NCBI RefSeq assembly: GCF_002998295.1
Contig: NZ_CP027226.1
Span: forward strand, 1,666,001 to 1,730,000
DNA length: 64,000 nt
Source: Fastidiosipila sanguinis
Lineage (GTDB): Bacteria > Bacillota > Clostridia > Saccharofermentanales > Fastidiosipilaceae
Reading direction: 5' to 3'
Shown: piece by piece, positions 8,825 to 16,957 of the stretch
Layout of the letters: each line of letters starts with the position of its first letter
Position numbering within the stretch: the first letter of the stretch is position 1
Translations under genes and position numbers: made by a program
The notes under the pieces: model-generated
Database searches by the model: none
The model's input: the letters and a program-made list of their open reading frames with translations, nothing else
Told to the model about the DNA's origin: nothing

Positions 8825-10528
8825 ATGTCATACAAAATTTATCCACTTGTACACGAAATCAATTACACAGGCGACAGTATATCTATGCCAGAGTCTATTT
8901 CTGTGGAAGCAAAACCTGAATTAAGTTCGGCAAATTTACATAGATTAGAAGAAGGTCTTAGTCTACATAATATTCAGATTATGGAAGATGCAGAAACTGT
9001 AATCTGTATAGAACTTGAAGAAAAGTTTAACGCCATTGATGAATATGAATTAGCAATAGAAGCAGGTAAATGGAGTATTAAGGCAAAAGACGAAAGAGCT
9101 ATTTTTTATGCTTTGACAACTCTTTATCATGTTCTGGAACAAAGTAAGAATGAAATTCTGACTCTGAATATTCATGATTTTGCGACATATCCATTCCGTG
9201 GAATGATTGAGGGATATTATGGTATTCCATTTGGAAATGCTAAGCGTAAAGAAATTTTAGACTTCACATCCTACTTCAAGGGTAATGTATTTGCTTTTGC
9301 ACCAAAAGATGATCCATATCATAGGGATAAGTGGTGGGAACCATATCCAGAAGCTGAGTTGGAAGAAATTGCTGAATTGGCTAAATTTGCTGAGCAAAAG
9401 GCTATCACTTACTACTGGACAATTTCACCTTTTGTTGTAAATGACAATCAGATAAAAGCAGATAACAAAGAAGAGGGCTTAGAGAAATTAATAAACAAAT
9501 TTGAGACCCTATATGAAGTTGGAGTTAGAGGATTCGGAGTTTTGGGTGATGACGTAGGTGGATTGGACTTTGACACAGTTGTCTACTTAATGAACAACCT
9601 AAACAAGTGGCGCAAAGAAAAAGGCGATGTAGCCCCTCTATTCTTCTGCCCAGAAGCATACTGCTTGGATGAGTGGGCATTCAAAGATGGTAGTGAATTG
9701 AATTACTATCACGAACATTTTGACAAAGATATAGAAATCTTCTACACAGGATTAATAGTTTGTGGAACTGTTTCTCAAGAAGCAATGGACGGCTATATGA
9801 CCAAAGCTGTAGATGTTGAGGGTAGAAGACGTGCTCCATTATTCTGGATGAACTGGCCTGTCAACGACATTGACCACAAGACTTTAAGAAGATTGTTTAT
9901 GGGACCTGGTGAGATTTTCCAAACAGGTAAAACTCAAATTACTGGTGTCTTGACAAACCCTATGGAACAAGCAGAAGCATCGAAGGTTTCACTATTTGCA
10001 ACTCTAGACTACAACTGGAATGCGGAGGCATTTGATGCGGAAACATCTTGGGAAGAGAGCTTCAAATATATAGATGTGGGTGCTCCTGCAGCATTGCATG
10101 AGATCTGTAAACATCTATCTTCACAAGAAGAACCTGCAGCAACTCACGATGCCAAAGAGTCCGAAGCAATAAAAGCCTTACATAAGCAATTGGAAGCTGG
10201 AGAAGATAAGAACTCCGTATTACCGTTAATAATAAAAGAATATAATAAAGTATTAGATAGTATTGAAGAGTATAGAAATAATAAGAGCAACGTTAATCTC
10301 TATGAAGAGATGGAACAATGGTTGAATGCTCTTGAGGATAAAGCAAAAGCTGGAATTTTTTATGCAGAAGCAATTTTAAATAATAATTCTGAGAAAAAGG
10401 CAGAAGCTGAAAAGTTACATGAGCAAGCATTCTTGCACAAAATCAGCTCTAATAGTAAAGATCAACTTTATGCTAATCCAGGAGCTGATACAATTAACAA
10501 AAACTTAGAGTTGTTGAAAAAATTATAA
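8825..10528 (+). CDS. GH84 beta-N-acetylglucosaminidase (O-GlcNAcase-like), cytosolic
   Basis: A 567-residue protein without a signal peptide. I use the ATG after AGGAGGG; the earlier in-frame ATG lies inside the terminator hairpin. A hexosaminidase-type N-terminal alpha/beta domain (about 1-115) leads into a TIM barrel beginning PFRGMIEGYYGIPFG, the GH84 hallmark. The paired catalytic aspartates are D242-D243 in FGVLGDDVGG. GH84 enzymes remove terminal beta-GlcNAc by substrate-assisted catalysis. Known bacterial members are usually secreted, so a cytosolic one next to phosphorylases suggests trimming of imported GlcNAc oligosaccharides. A helical region closes the protein. Family confidence is high; the exact linkage is unknown. 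Confidence 0.88.
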   Translation: MSYKIYPLVHEINYTGDSISMPESISVEAKPELSSANLHRLEEGLSLHNIQIMEDAETVICIELEEKFNAIDEYELAIEAGKWSIKAKDERAIFYALTTLYHVLEQSKNEILTLNIHDFATYPFRGMIEGYYGIPFGNAKRKEILDFTSYFKGNVFAFAPKDDPYHRDKWWEPYPEAELEEIAELAKFAEQKAITYYWTISPFVVNDNQIKADNKEEGLEKLINKFETLYEVGVRGFGVLGDDVGGLDFDTVVYLMNNLNKWRKEKGDVAPLFFCPEAYCLDEWAFKDGSELNYYHEHFDKDIEIFYTGLIVCGTVSQEAMDGYMTKAVDVEGRRRAPLFWMNWPVNDIDHKTLRRLFMGPGEIFQTGKTQITGVLTNPMEQAEASKVSLFATLDYNWNAEAFDAETSWEESFKYIDVGAPAALHEICKHLSSQEEPAATHDAKESEAIKALHKQLEAGEDKNSVLPLIIKEYNKVLDSIEEYRNNKSNVNLYEEMEQWLNALEDKAKAGIFYAEAILNNNSEKKAEAEKLHEQAFLHKISSNSKDQLYANPGADTINKNLELLKKL

Positions 10529-10589
10529 TTGTAAAAAGCTAATTATTGATGAAGGAATCATTGAAAAACATAATCATTGGTGAGGGATA

Positions 10590-13217
10590 ATGTCTTTTAT
10601 AAAAGAACGTGTAGACTATTTTATACAAGAATATAAGATCATTGAGGAAGCGAAGAAACTTCAGCCTGGGAAGAAATTAGATAATGAATTACCAGGCAAT
10701 GTTTTCTTCCTTAATGATGGTAGTGTCATGTGCCTTGATAGAAATATTGGAGTAAGTAGGTTCCAATATGGTGAAGATGGCTTCAACTTTTGGACTTATG
10801 ATTCTGGCTACATGCATGCCAACGATGGTTTATTCTCTCCATTCTTGCGTGCTTCTGAGGGTGAAGAACCTAAGATAGCATTTTTCGCAGGCTTTAAGAA
10901 TAAAGACAAATATATACCACTTTCCCTTTTGAAAGTTCCAACCATTGATGAGAGCAAAATTTCAAGAGTAACTCGTTACACTGTTTTTGACGAGATTTCA
11001 ACATACTACATTACCGAGACACCGGACTTCATCTTTACAGTAGTTGCTTTTAATAGTGAAAATAATGAGCTGAATTTTAGTGTTTTGCTTAAGAAAAAAT
11101 ATAGAAACAAGAAGAATATTTATTTAGCCTGGTACTTTAACCCACATCTAAGTCACATACCAAGTGAGAATAATGAGACAAGATGGTTTAAAACATCTAG
11201 GTTTAATCTTGATCAGGAGAATTCTCCTTTGGGTCGTTTCATATTTAGAATTAATGAGGACTTATCTAGATATCTATCTGTCGATAACTTTGGAGTTTTG
11301 AACCAGAGTATTAAGATGAAAGATATTGAGATAAAGAGTGTAGAAGCGACAACTTCACGCAAAAACTTCACTGGTAGCGAGAATGCTTCCATAGGAGAAT
11401 CTCAGTCCATTATCTCAGGTAAATTCCCCAAAGATGTTCACAGTACAGCTTTTACAGATTCTGGAATAGCTGGTGAAATTATCCATTTGGAGACAACAGG
11501 AAAATCTGAATTAAGGTTAGACTTCCTCTTTAACTATAAAATTTACTCTACAAGACCTGAGTCATATACAGATTTGTATAAATCAGGTGAATTCAGATTT
11601 GATGAAATGCTACATTACAAGAAAAGTGAGTATGACGAACTAAGCAAAAGGCTCGAAGCTGATTTTTCTTACAAGAGCAATGTTAACATTAATGGTGACA
11701 CATTCTCTAATTTCTTTAGGTACCTGAAGAAGCAGGTAGAGTTTTGTGCGACTATTAATGGTTATGCTCAGCTTGCTCCAAACTCTTTGATTGGTGTTAG
11801 AGATGTTTTCCAAGCTATTGAAGCATTTTTGTTCGCTAGACCAGATCTGGCACGGGAGAAAATTCTTGAAGGTTTAAACTTTTTAGACCCTAGTGGAAGA
11901 GCGCCTAGACAATACTCATTGCCGCTGAGTGAAGAGGATATGCCAAGAATGGACTTAAGGCCTTTTATAGATCAGGGTATTTGGATAGTTAATACAATTA
12001 TCACCTACCTGAAATTCACCCGTGATATGTCAATTTTGGACGAAAAATGTGGATACTACGAAATAACTGATGGACGTGCAGGAGTAGTTAGAAGAAGTAA
12101 ACTAAGAGACTCAGCCTTAGAACACGTGATCAAGATAATAGATTATTTAGTAGCTAATATTGATGAAGATACCAATTGCCTGAAGGCTCTTTATGGTGAC
12201 TGGGTCGATGCTCTAGATGGTCTAGGAGTTTCAAAATCTGATAAATCTGCGTATGGAAACGGTGTATCCGTCATGGCAAGTTTGCAGTTTTATAAAATGC
12301 TCGGAGAAGTGATTGAGTTACTAGAACTAATTAAATATGACCAAGAAAAAATTACTAATTATTCAGAAGTGAGATCAAAATTGCAAGCTGGGATTGAGAA
12401 GTATGCAGTTGTGCGAAATGAGCTAGGAGATCCTCGAGTAATTCATGGCTGGGGAGACGGAAGAGAGTATTTAGTAGGAAGTTTCCATGATGTAGATAAT
12501 AAATCTAGAAATAGCTTGGTGGCTAATGCTTTCTGGATACTTAGTGATATTTATTTGGAGAATGATATAGATATTACCAAGTCTGTAAAAGCTGCTTTTG
12601 AAAACTTAGATAGCAAATACGGTATGAGAACCTTTGTACCTCCGTTTAAAGCAGGAACCAAAGGTGTTGGTAGGATTCATAAGCTTATTGAAGGTACTGC
12701 CGAAAATGGTTCTATATATGTTCATGGAACAACCTTTGGTATTGCAGCACTGTTTAGAATGGGTGAGTCTGAGAAAGCTTGGGAGAACTTGTATAAGATT
12801 TTGCCTATTACCCATGATAATTTAACGACCTCTCCATTCGTAATGGCTAATTCATACTCTTTAAATGAGAGTTTAGGTATAGATGGTGAGTCAATGCATG
12901 ACTGGCAAACTGGTAGCTCCAACATGGTTATGAAGATATTGATTCACTATGTTTTTGGTCTGCGTTTTGAGTACTCAGGTATAATTTTCCAGCCTGCAGC
13001 ATATTGCCCGTTTGACTCCTGGGAATTTAAGATTAATTATGCAGGCAAAAGATTAGCTGTTAGTTATAGAAAAGAAGGGGTCCCAAGAAGGAAGTTTAGA
13101 GTAAACGAAAAAGTTATTGAAGGACGATACAATAACCAGCTCAAGACTTATACACTCTCCCTGAAAAATAATGATTTAGGAGACGGAAACTACGTAACTG
13201 TAGAGATTATTGATTAA
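10590..13217 (+). CDS. GH94-type glycoside phosphorylase (second, diverged copy)
   Basis: An 875-residue paralogue of the protein at 1942-4551, with the same landmarks: GFNFWTYDSGYMHANDGLFS near the N-terminus, RDVFQAIEA, SGRAPRQYS, GTAENGSIYVHG and WQTGSSN. The key motif reads GDWVDALDG (DWVD at 537-540), so the Asn of DWND is replaced by Val while both Asp residues remain. This suggests a changed subsite or substrate rather than an inactive enzyme. It follows the GH84 gene by 61 nt and closes the plus-strand operon. Two phosphorylases in one locus imply two disaccharides, or two linkages, released from the polymer. Confidence 0.78.
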   Translation: MSFIKERVDYFIQEYKIIEEAKKLQPGKKLDNELPGNVFFLNDGSVMCLDRNIGVSRFQYGEDGFNFWTYDSGYMHANDGLFSPFLRASEGEEPKIAFFAGFKNKDKYIPLSLLKVPTIDESKISRVTRYTVFDEISTYYITETPDFIFTVVAFNSENNELNFSVLLKKKYRNKKNIYLAWYFNPHLSHIPSENNETRWFKTSRFNLDQENSPLGRFIFRINEDLSRYLSVDNFGVLNQSIKMKDIEIKSVEATTSRKNFTGSENASIGESQSIISGKFPKDVHSTAFTDSGIAGEIIHLETTGKSELRLDFLFNYKIYSTRPESYTDLYKSGEFRFDEMLHYKKSEYDELSKRLEADFSYKSNVNINGDTFSNFFRYLKKQVEFCATINGYAQLAPNSLIGVRDVFQAIEAFLFARPDLAREKILEGLNFLDPSGRAPRQYSLPLSEEDMPRMDLRPFIDQGIWIVNTIITYLKFTRDMSILDEKCGYYEITDGRAGVVRRSKLRDSALEHVIKIIDYLVANIDEDTNCLKALYGDWVDALDGLGVSKSDKSAYGNGVSVMASLQFYKMLGEVIELLELIKYDQEKITNYSEVRSKLQAGIEKYAVVRNELGDPRVIHGWGDGREYLVGSFHDVDNKSRNSLVANAFWILSDIYLENDIDITKSVKAAFENLDSKYGMRTFVPPFKAGTKGVGRIHKLIEGTAENGSIYVHGTTFGIAALFRMGESEKAWENLYKILPITHDNLTTSPFVMANSYSLNESLGIDGESMHDWQTGSSNMVMKILIHYVFGLRFEYSGIIFQPAAYCPFDSWEFKINYAGKRLAVSYRKEGVPRRKFRVNEKVIEGRYNNQLKTYTLSLKNNDLGDGNYVTVEIID

Positions 13218-13250
13218 GCTCTCACACTCATAGGCGGAGGGCTTAGTTTT
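13216..13250 (+). terminator. Terminator at the end of the glycan operon
   Basis: AAGCTCTC pairs with GAGGGCTT (one G-T wobble), followed by AGTTTTATT. It begins inside the stop codon of the second GH94 gene and separates it from the convergent GH18 gene. Confidence 0.6.
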
Positions 13251-13315
13251 ATTCTTACTTGTTGGACTACGGATTTGCTGATTAGCTGATTGTCTATTTA
13301 CTCAGTCCATTTCTC

Positions 13316-14338
13316 CTAATTCAAATTTTCCTCAATTGCATCAATTAACTCATTATCAGGATCATCCAAATAGCGCCAGAAGAAGAGTCCACCAAGATCA
13401 TGTTCTTTGGCATATTCGCATTTGTAAATAACGGATTCAGCATCATCATAAGAGATAAAGGTACTACCATCGAATAACCAAGGTACTTTAGCTTCGTCAT
13501 CCCAATATCTTACATAGCCATTCTTATTAACATATTCATAACGAAGCTCATCGTAATTAGGTCCGAAGCCACCTCCGCCTTCACCAACTTGTAGAAGTCC
13601 ATTATTATCCTGGTTAACATTGGTCCACATATGACTGTAGAAACCGGCACCTATATGAATCTTCTCTGCAGGAACGCCAAGGTCTAGCCACGCTTGTATA
13701 CCAGAGTCTGCGCTCATACGATAGATATCATTTTCTTTGGTGTATAGAGTAGTGTGATGTCCAGTTTCTTCTTGACCGAAACCGCGCAGATCATAGGTCA
13801 TCAAGAATACATGGTCTAGATACTTAGTAAATTCAGGGACTTCAGTCTGGTCGATGAACCACTGTCCGACACCAGCTGCAATTGTCAATTCGAGATGTTT
13901 GGAACTAGTTTTCTCATACTTATCAAAGGTCTCTCTAATTGTTCTAAGTAGATGGGTAAAATTTTCTTTATCCTTTGGGCTGGAGTCCATCCCTTCATAC
14001 ACTGAGCCTGGGAACTCCCAGTCGAGGTCCATGCCATCTAGTCCATATTCTATACAGTTATTGAGACATTGTTTCGCAAAATCTTCTCGACCTGCAGAAG
14101 TCATAGCCATGCTGGAGAAACCTGCAGCGCCTGCGCCACCGACACTCATTAAGACTTTTAGATTTGGATTCGCTTCACGTATTCTTGGTAGATGAGAGAT
14201 GTTATTGAGATTGTCGAAAGATAGTTTGCCATCTTTTAGAACGACAAAGGCTAGGTTTAGTCTATCGAATTGTTTAAGATGCTTGGCTGTTAAAAATGGT
14301 ATCTGTGCGTTTGGGCAATATGCTGTGAATTCTTTCAT
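13316..14338 (-). CDS. GH18 glycosidase (chitinase-like), cytosolic
   Basis: A 340-residue TIM-barrel protein. I start it at the ATG preceded by AGGAAGG (MKEFTAYCPN), not at the GTG 33 nt upstream. It has the complete GH18 catalytic motif DGMDLDWEFPG, SVGGAGAAGF on strand 3, MTYDL and a C-terminal GGLFFWRY. GH18 enzymes split beta-1,4-GlcNAc bonds by a retaining, substrate-assisted mechanism. There is no signal peptide, membrane segment or binding module, so it should act on short chitin-like oligosaccharides inside the cell, alongside the GH84 and GH94 enzymes. It is convergent with that operon and divergent from the MarR gene. A TATAAT on the minus strand (14442-14447) is a plausible -10. 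Confidence 0.88.
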   Translation of the reverse strand: MKEFTAYCPNAQIPFLTAKHLKQFDRLNLAFVVLKDGKLSFDNLNNISHLPRIREANPNLKVLMSVGGAGAAGFSSMAMTSAGREDFAKQCLNNCIEYGLDGMDLDWEFPGSVYEGMDSSPKDKENFTHLLRTIRETFDKYEKTSSKHLELTIAAGVGQWFIDQTEVPEFTKYLDHVFLMTYDLRGFGQEETGHHTTLYTKENDIYRMSADSGIQAWLDLGVPAEKIHIGAGFYSHMWTNVNQDNNGLLQVGEGGGGFGPNYDELRYEYVNKNGYVRYWDDEAKVPWLFDGSTFISYDDAESVIYKCEYAKEHDLGGLFFWRYLDDPDNELIDAIEENLN

Positions 14339-14481
14339 GTCTCTGACCTTCCTGAATGGAGTTTGCACCACAAGACTTCGTAGAATTAACTAACAAAAGT
14401 TTGCCGATAACAAACTCACATAGAATCTTTTTCTTAACCATATTATAGCTCAAATGCTATTAAATTAAATTCTCATTGCTA

Positions 14482-14487
14482 TATAAT
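14482..14487 (+). promoter_or_regulatory. -10 box of the MarR/ABC exporter operon
   Basis: A perfect TATAAT with only a weak -35 (TTAAAT, spacer 16). The predicted transcription start falls at or next to the palindrome at 14494-14513, so a bound repressor would block initiation. Confidence 0.6.
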
Positions 14488-14493
14488 AAAAAG

Positions 14494-14513
14494 TTAGTTG
14501 CGCGTGCAACTAA
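14494..14513 (+). promoter_or_regulatory. Likely MarR operator
   Basis: A perfect 8-bp inverted repeat TTAGTTGC-GCGT-GCAACTAA. The length, AT-rich ends and TTGC/GCAA core are typical of MarR/OhrR-family operators. It lies 7 bp after the -10 box and about 110 bp before the MarR gene, so autorepression of the operon is the natural reading. Confidence 0.75.
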
Positions 14514-14621
14514 TTTTAGCTAAGATATACAATTATCTGTTTTTAGCAATATTGCTGAAAATAGCGGAATTTTTTGCATGTTGGTGTTACTGAACGGAAC
14601 TTTATTAGCAAAAGGTGTAGA

Positions 14622-15071
14622 GTGGAAAAGATACAAAAATATTTTAACAGAATGTATAGAGCTTCAATGCTAGATAGAGATTTACACTTCCAGGACAAGG
14701 GTATATCTGGGTGTCAGACAAGTTATATTATGCAGGTAGTTTGGAGACCAGGACTAAGTCAGGAAGATTTAAGTAAGTTGCTGTTAGTCAACAAAAGCAC
14801 CGTTGCCCGTCACGTATCTCAATTGGAGAAATCAGGTTTTATTATTCGAGAGCTTGACCCAGAGGATCAACGAAAGAAGAGGCTTTATCCAAGTGAAAAA
14901 GCTAAAGTGATTTATGAAGAAATTATCGATTATTTAGAAGATTGGAATAACTTACTCTTGCGAGATCTTACAGAAGAAGAGGCTGAAGTGATTACCCAAG
15001 CTCTACAGAAAATAAGCAATATAGCTTCAGAATCGATACGAAATAAAAATAGTGAATACAAATTAGATTAA
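14622..15071 (+). CDS. MarR-family transcriptional regulator
   Basis: A 149-residue winged-helix protein. I choose the GTG with AAAGGTG 4 nt upstream (MEKIQKYFNRMYR); a TTG 48 nt earlier lacks a binding site. The DNA-binding part is clear: LSQEDLSKLLLVNKSTVARH is the helix-turn-helix, followed by the wing LEKSGFIIRELDPEDQRKKR. It heads an operon with two ABC exporter genes, an arrangement in which MarR proteins commonly sense a drug or small lipophilic ligand and derepress efflux. The ligand is unknown. Confidence 0.9.
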   Translation: MEKIQKYFNRMYRASMLDRDLHFQDKGISGCQTSYIMQVVWRPGLSQEDLSKLLLVNKSTVARHVSQLEKSGFIIRELDPEDQRKKRLYPSEKAKVIYEEIIDYLEDWNNLLLRDLTEEEAEVITQALQKISNIASESIRNKNSEYKLD

Positions 15072-15119
15072 ACAAAATATATAAGAATAAATTAAAAATA
15101 AGAAAGTGTAGGAAATTTA

Positions 15120-16928
15120 ATGTTACTTGAATATGCCAAACCCTATAAGAGAAGAATAATAGTCAATGCGATTATAAAGACTTTAGCTACTATATTTGAA
15201 ATTTTATTGCCAGCGATTTTGGCATTTATGATTAATGAATTGGTTATTAGTGGAGATAGATCCGGGATTGTCTATTGGGGAATAATAATGATAGTGCTAG
15301 CATTTCTGGCTTGGTTAACCAATATCGTAGCAAACAGAATGGCTGCATATACTTCTTCCAGAATTGTTAGAGAAGTTAGACACGACCTATATTCAAGAGC
15401 AATTAATCTTTCTGCCAAGCAAATAGATAGTTTGAGTATATCTTCCTTAGAAACTAGATTAACAACAGATACTTATAATATACATAACTTTTTTGGTGTA
15501 TCTCTGAGAATGGGTATTCGTTCCGTCCTTCTATTCTTAGGAGGAATTGCTATATGTTTCTTCCTAGAATGGCGACTATCTCTTATCCTATTCGTTATGG
15601 TTCCACCAATTTTCTTATTGATTAAACTTGTTTTCTCGAAGGCTTTCCCAATGTTTAGAAATGTTCAGACAAAAGTGGATGACATGGTCCAAGTTATTAG
15701 AGAAAATATCCGTGGTATTAGAGTTTCAAAAGCCTTGGACAAAACAGAATATGAGCAAGGACGATTCGCAGAGCGTAACCAAGACGTTATTGATGCCGAG
15801 ATAGAAGTTACAGATCTCATGATTAAATTGTTCCCAAGCATAAATGTCATTATTTTCACAGGACAAGCTTTAATTATTATCTTAGGTGCTTACTTAGCAA
15901 GTCAGGGTACAGTCGAAGCCGGTATTATTACTGCTTTCTTGAGTTACTTTTTACAGATCGCACACTCATTCATGGCTATGAACCGTATGATTAATATAGG
16001 TACACGTGCTAAGACCTCTGGGGATAGAATTAGTGAAGTTATGAATCTTCCTATTGACGATAGCCAAATCATACAAGGTGAAGCAGTTAAGACCTTACCA
16101 GCAGCGACTCCAGGAGTACCTGATGTTGAGTTTAGAAATGTAACTTTCGTTTACGATGAAGAGAATTATGAACAGTACAAAGAAGCAGATACTGCTGAGG
16201 AGAAAGCTAAGTATGCTGACTTGTACAATATTTCTTTCAAAGTATATCCAGGAGACACCCTAGGAATTATAGGAGCAACCGGTTCAGGTAAGAGTACAAT
16301 AATCAAGCTTCTTACAAGAATGTATGATCCTCAAGAAGGAGAGATTTTCATCCGAGGTATAAACATTAAGAGAATATCCAGAGAGTTAATGCACGAAATG
16401 TTTGGTTTAGTCCTACAGAATGACTTTATCTTTAGTGGTACGCTCGAGAACAACATTAAATTCGGTAGAGATATTACAAATGCAGAATTAGCTGAAACTA
16501 CAAACTATGCCCAAGCTAACGATTTCATCGAGGATAAAGGTGGACTCAAATTCAAGCTAGTTGCTCGTGGTACAAACTTGTCAGGTGGTCAACAGCAGAG
16601 AGTTCTCTTGAGTAGAGCACTTTCAGGTAATCCTGAGATATTAGTGTTAGACGACTCATCTAGTGCCCTGGACTTCGCAACAGATGCTAGATTACGTAAA
16701 GCTTTGAGCGAAAACTATGCAGAAACAACAGCATTTATTATTGCCCAAAGAATTAGCTCCATTATGCATGCACAAAATATATTAGTTTTACAAGGTGGAA
16801 AAATTCTCGATCAAGGAACACACGAAGAATTACTAGAAAATTGTGAATTATATAAAGAAGTAGCTGATATGCAACTAGGTTCTGCTGGGGCAGATTTTGA
16901 CTCAATAGAGTTTTTCCATAATTCATAA
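15120..16928 (+). CDS. ABC exporter half-transporter, degenerate-site subunit
   Basis: A 602-residue half-transporter: six membrane helices (about 10-300), then a nucleotide-binding domain. Walker A is GATGSGKST from residue 385 and the signature is LSGGQQQR. Walker B reads ILVLDD, with D512 in place of the catalytic Glu. That substitution marks the non-catalytic partner of heterodimeric exporters such as TM287/288, LmrCD and BmrCD. An insertion of about 25 charged residues (EENYEQYKEADTAEEKAKYA) precedes Walker A. The partner gene starts 29 nt downstream. Substrate unknown; multidrug or lipid export is likely given the MarR gene. Confidence 0.9.
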   Translation: MLLEYAKPYKRRIIVNAIIKTLATIFEILLPAILAFMINELVISGDRSGIVYWGIIMIVLAFLAWLTNIVANRMAAYTSSRIVREVRHDLYSRAINLSAKQIDSLSISSLETRLTTDTYNIHNFFGVSLRMGIRSVLLFLGGIAICFFLEWRLSLILFVMVPPIFLLIKLVFSKAFPMFRNVQTKVDDMVQVIRENIRGIRVSKALDKTEYEQGRFAERNQDVIDAEIEVTDLMIKLFPSINVIIFTGQALIIILGAYLASQGTVEAGIITAFLSYFLQIAHSFMAMNRMINIGTRAKTSGDRISEVMNLPIDDSQIIQGEAVKTLPAATPGVPDVEFRNVTFVYDEENYEQYKEADTAEEKAKYADLYNISFKVYPGDTLGIIGATGSGKSTIIKLLTRMYDPQEGEIFIRGINIKRISRELMHEMFGLVLQNDFIFSGTLENNIKFGRDITNAELAETTNYAQANDFIEDKGGLKFKLVARGTNLSGGQQQRVLLSRALSGNPEILVLDDSSSALDFATDARLRKALSENYAETTAFIIAQRISSIMHAQNILVLQGGKILDQGTHEELLENCELYKEVADMQLGSAGADFDSIEFFHNS

Positions 16929-16957
16929 TTAACCGTCCTAATTGAGAGGAGTACGAA

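Noticed and set aside
12606-12925. Three overlapping short frames on both strands inside the second GH94 gene
   Set aside because: All lie within a well-supported coding region and lack start signals.
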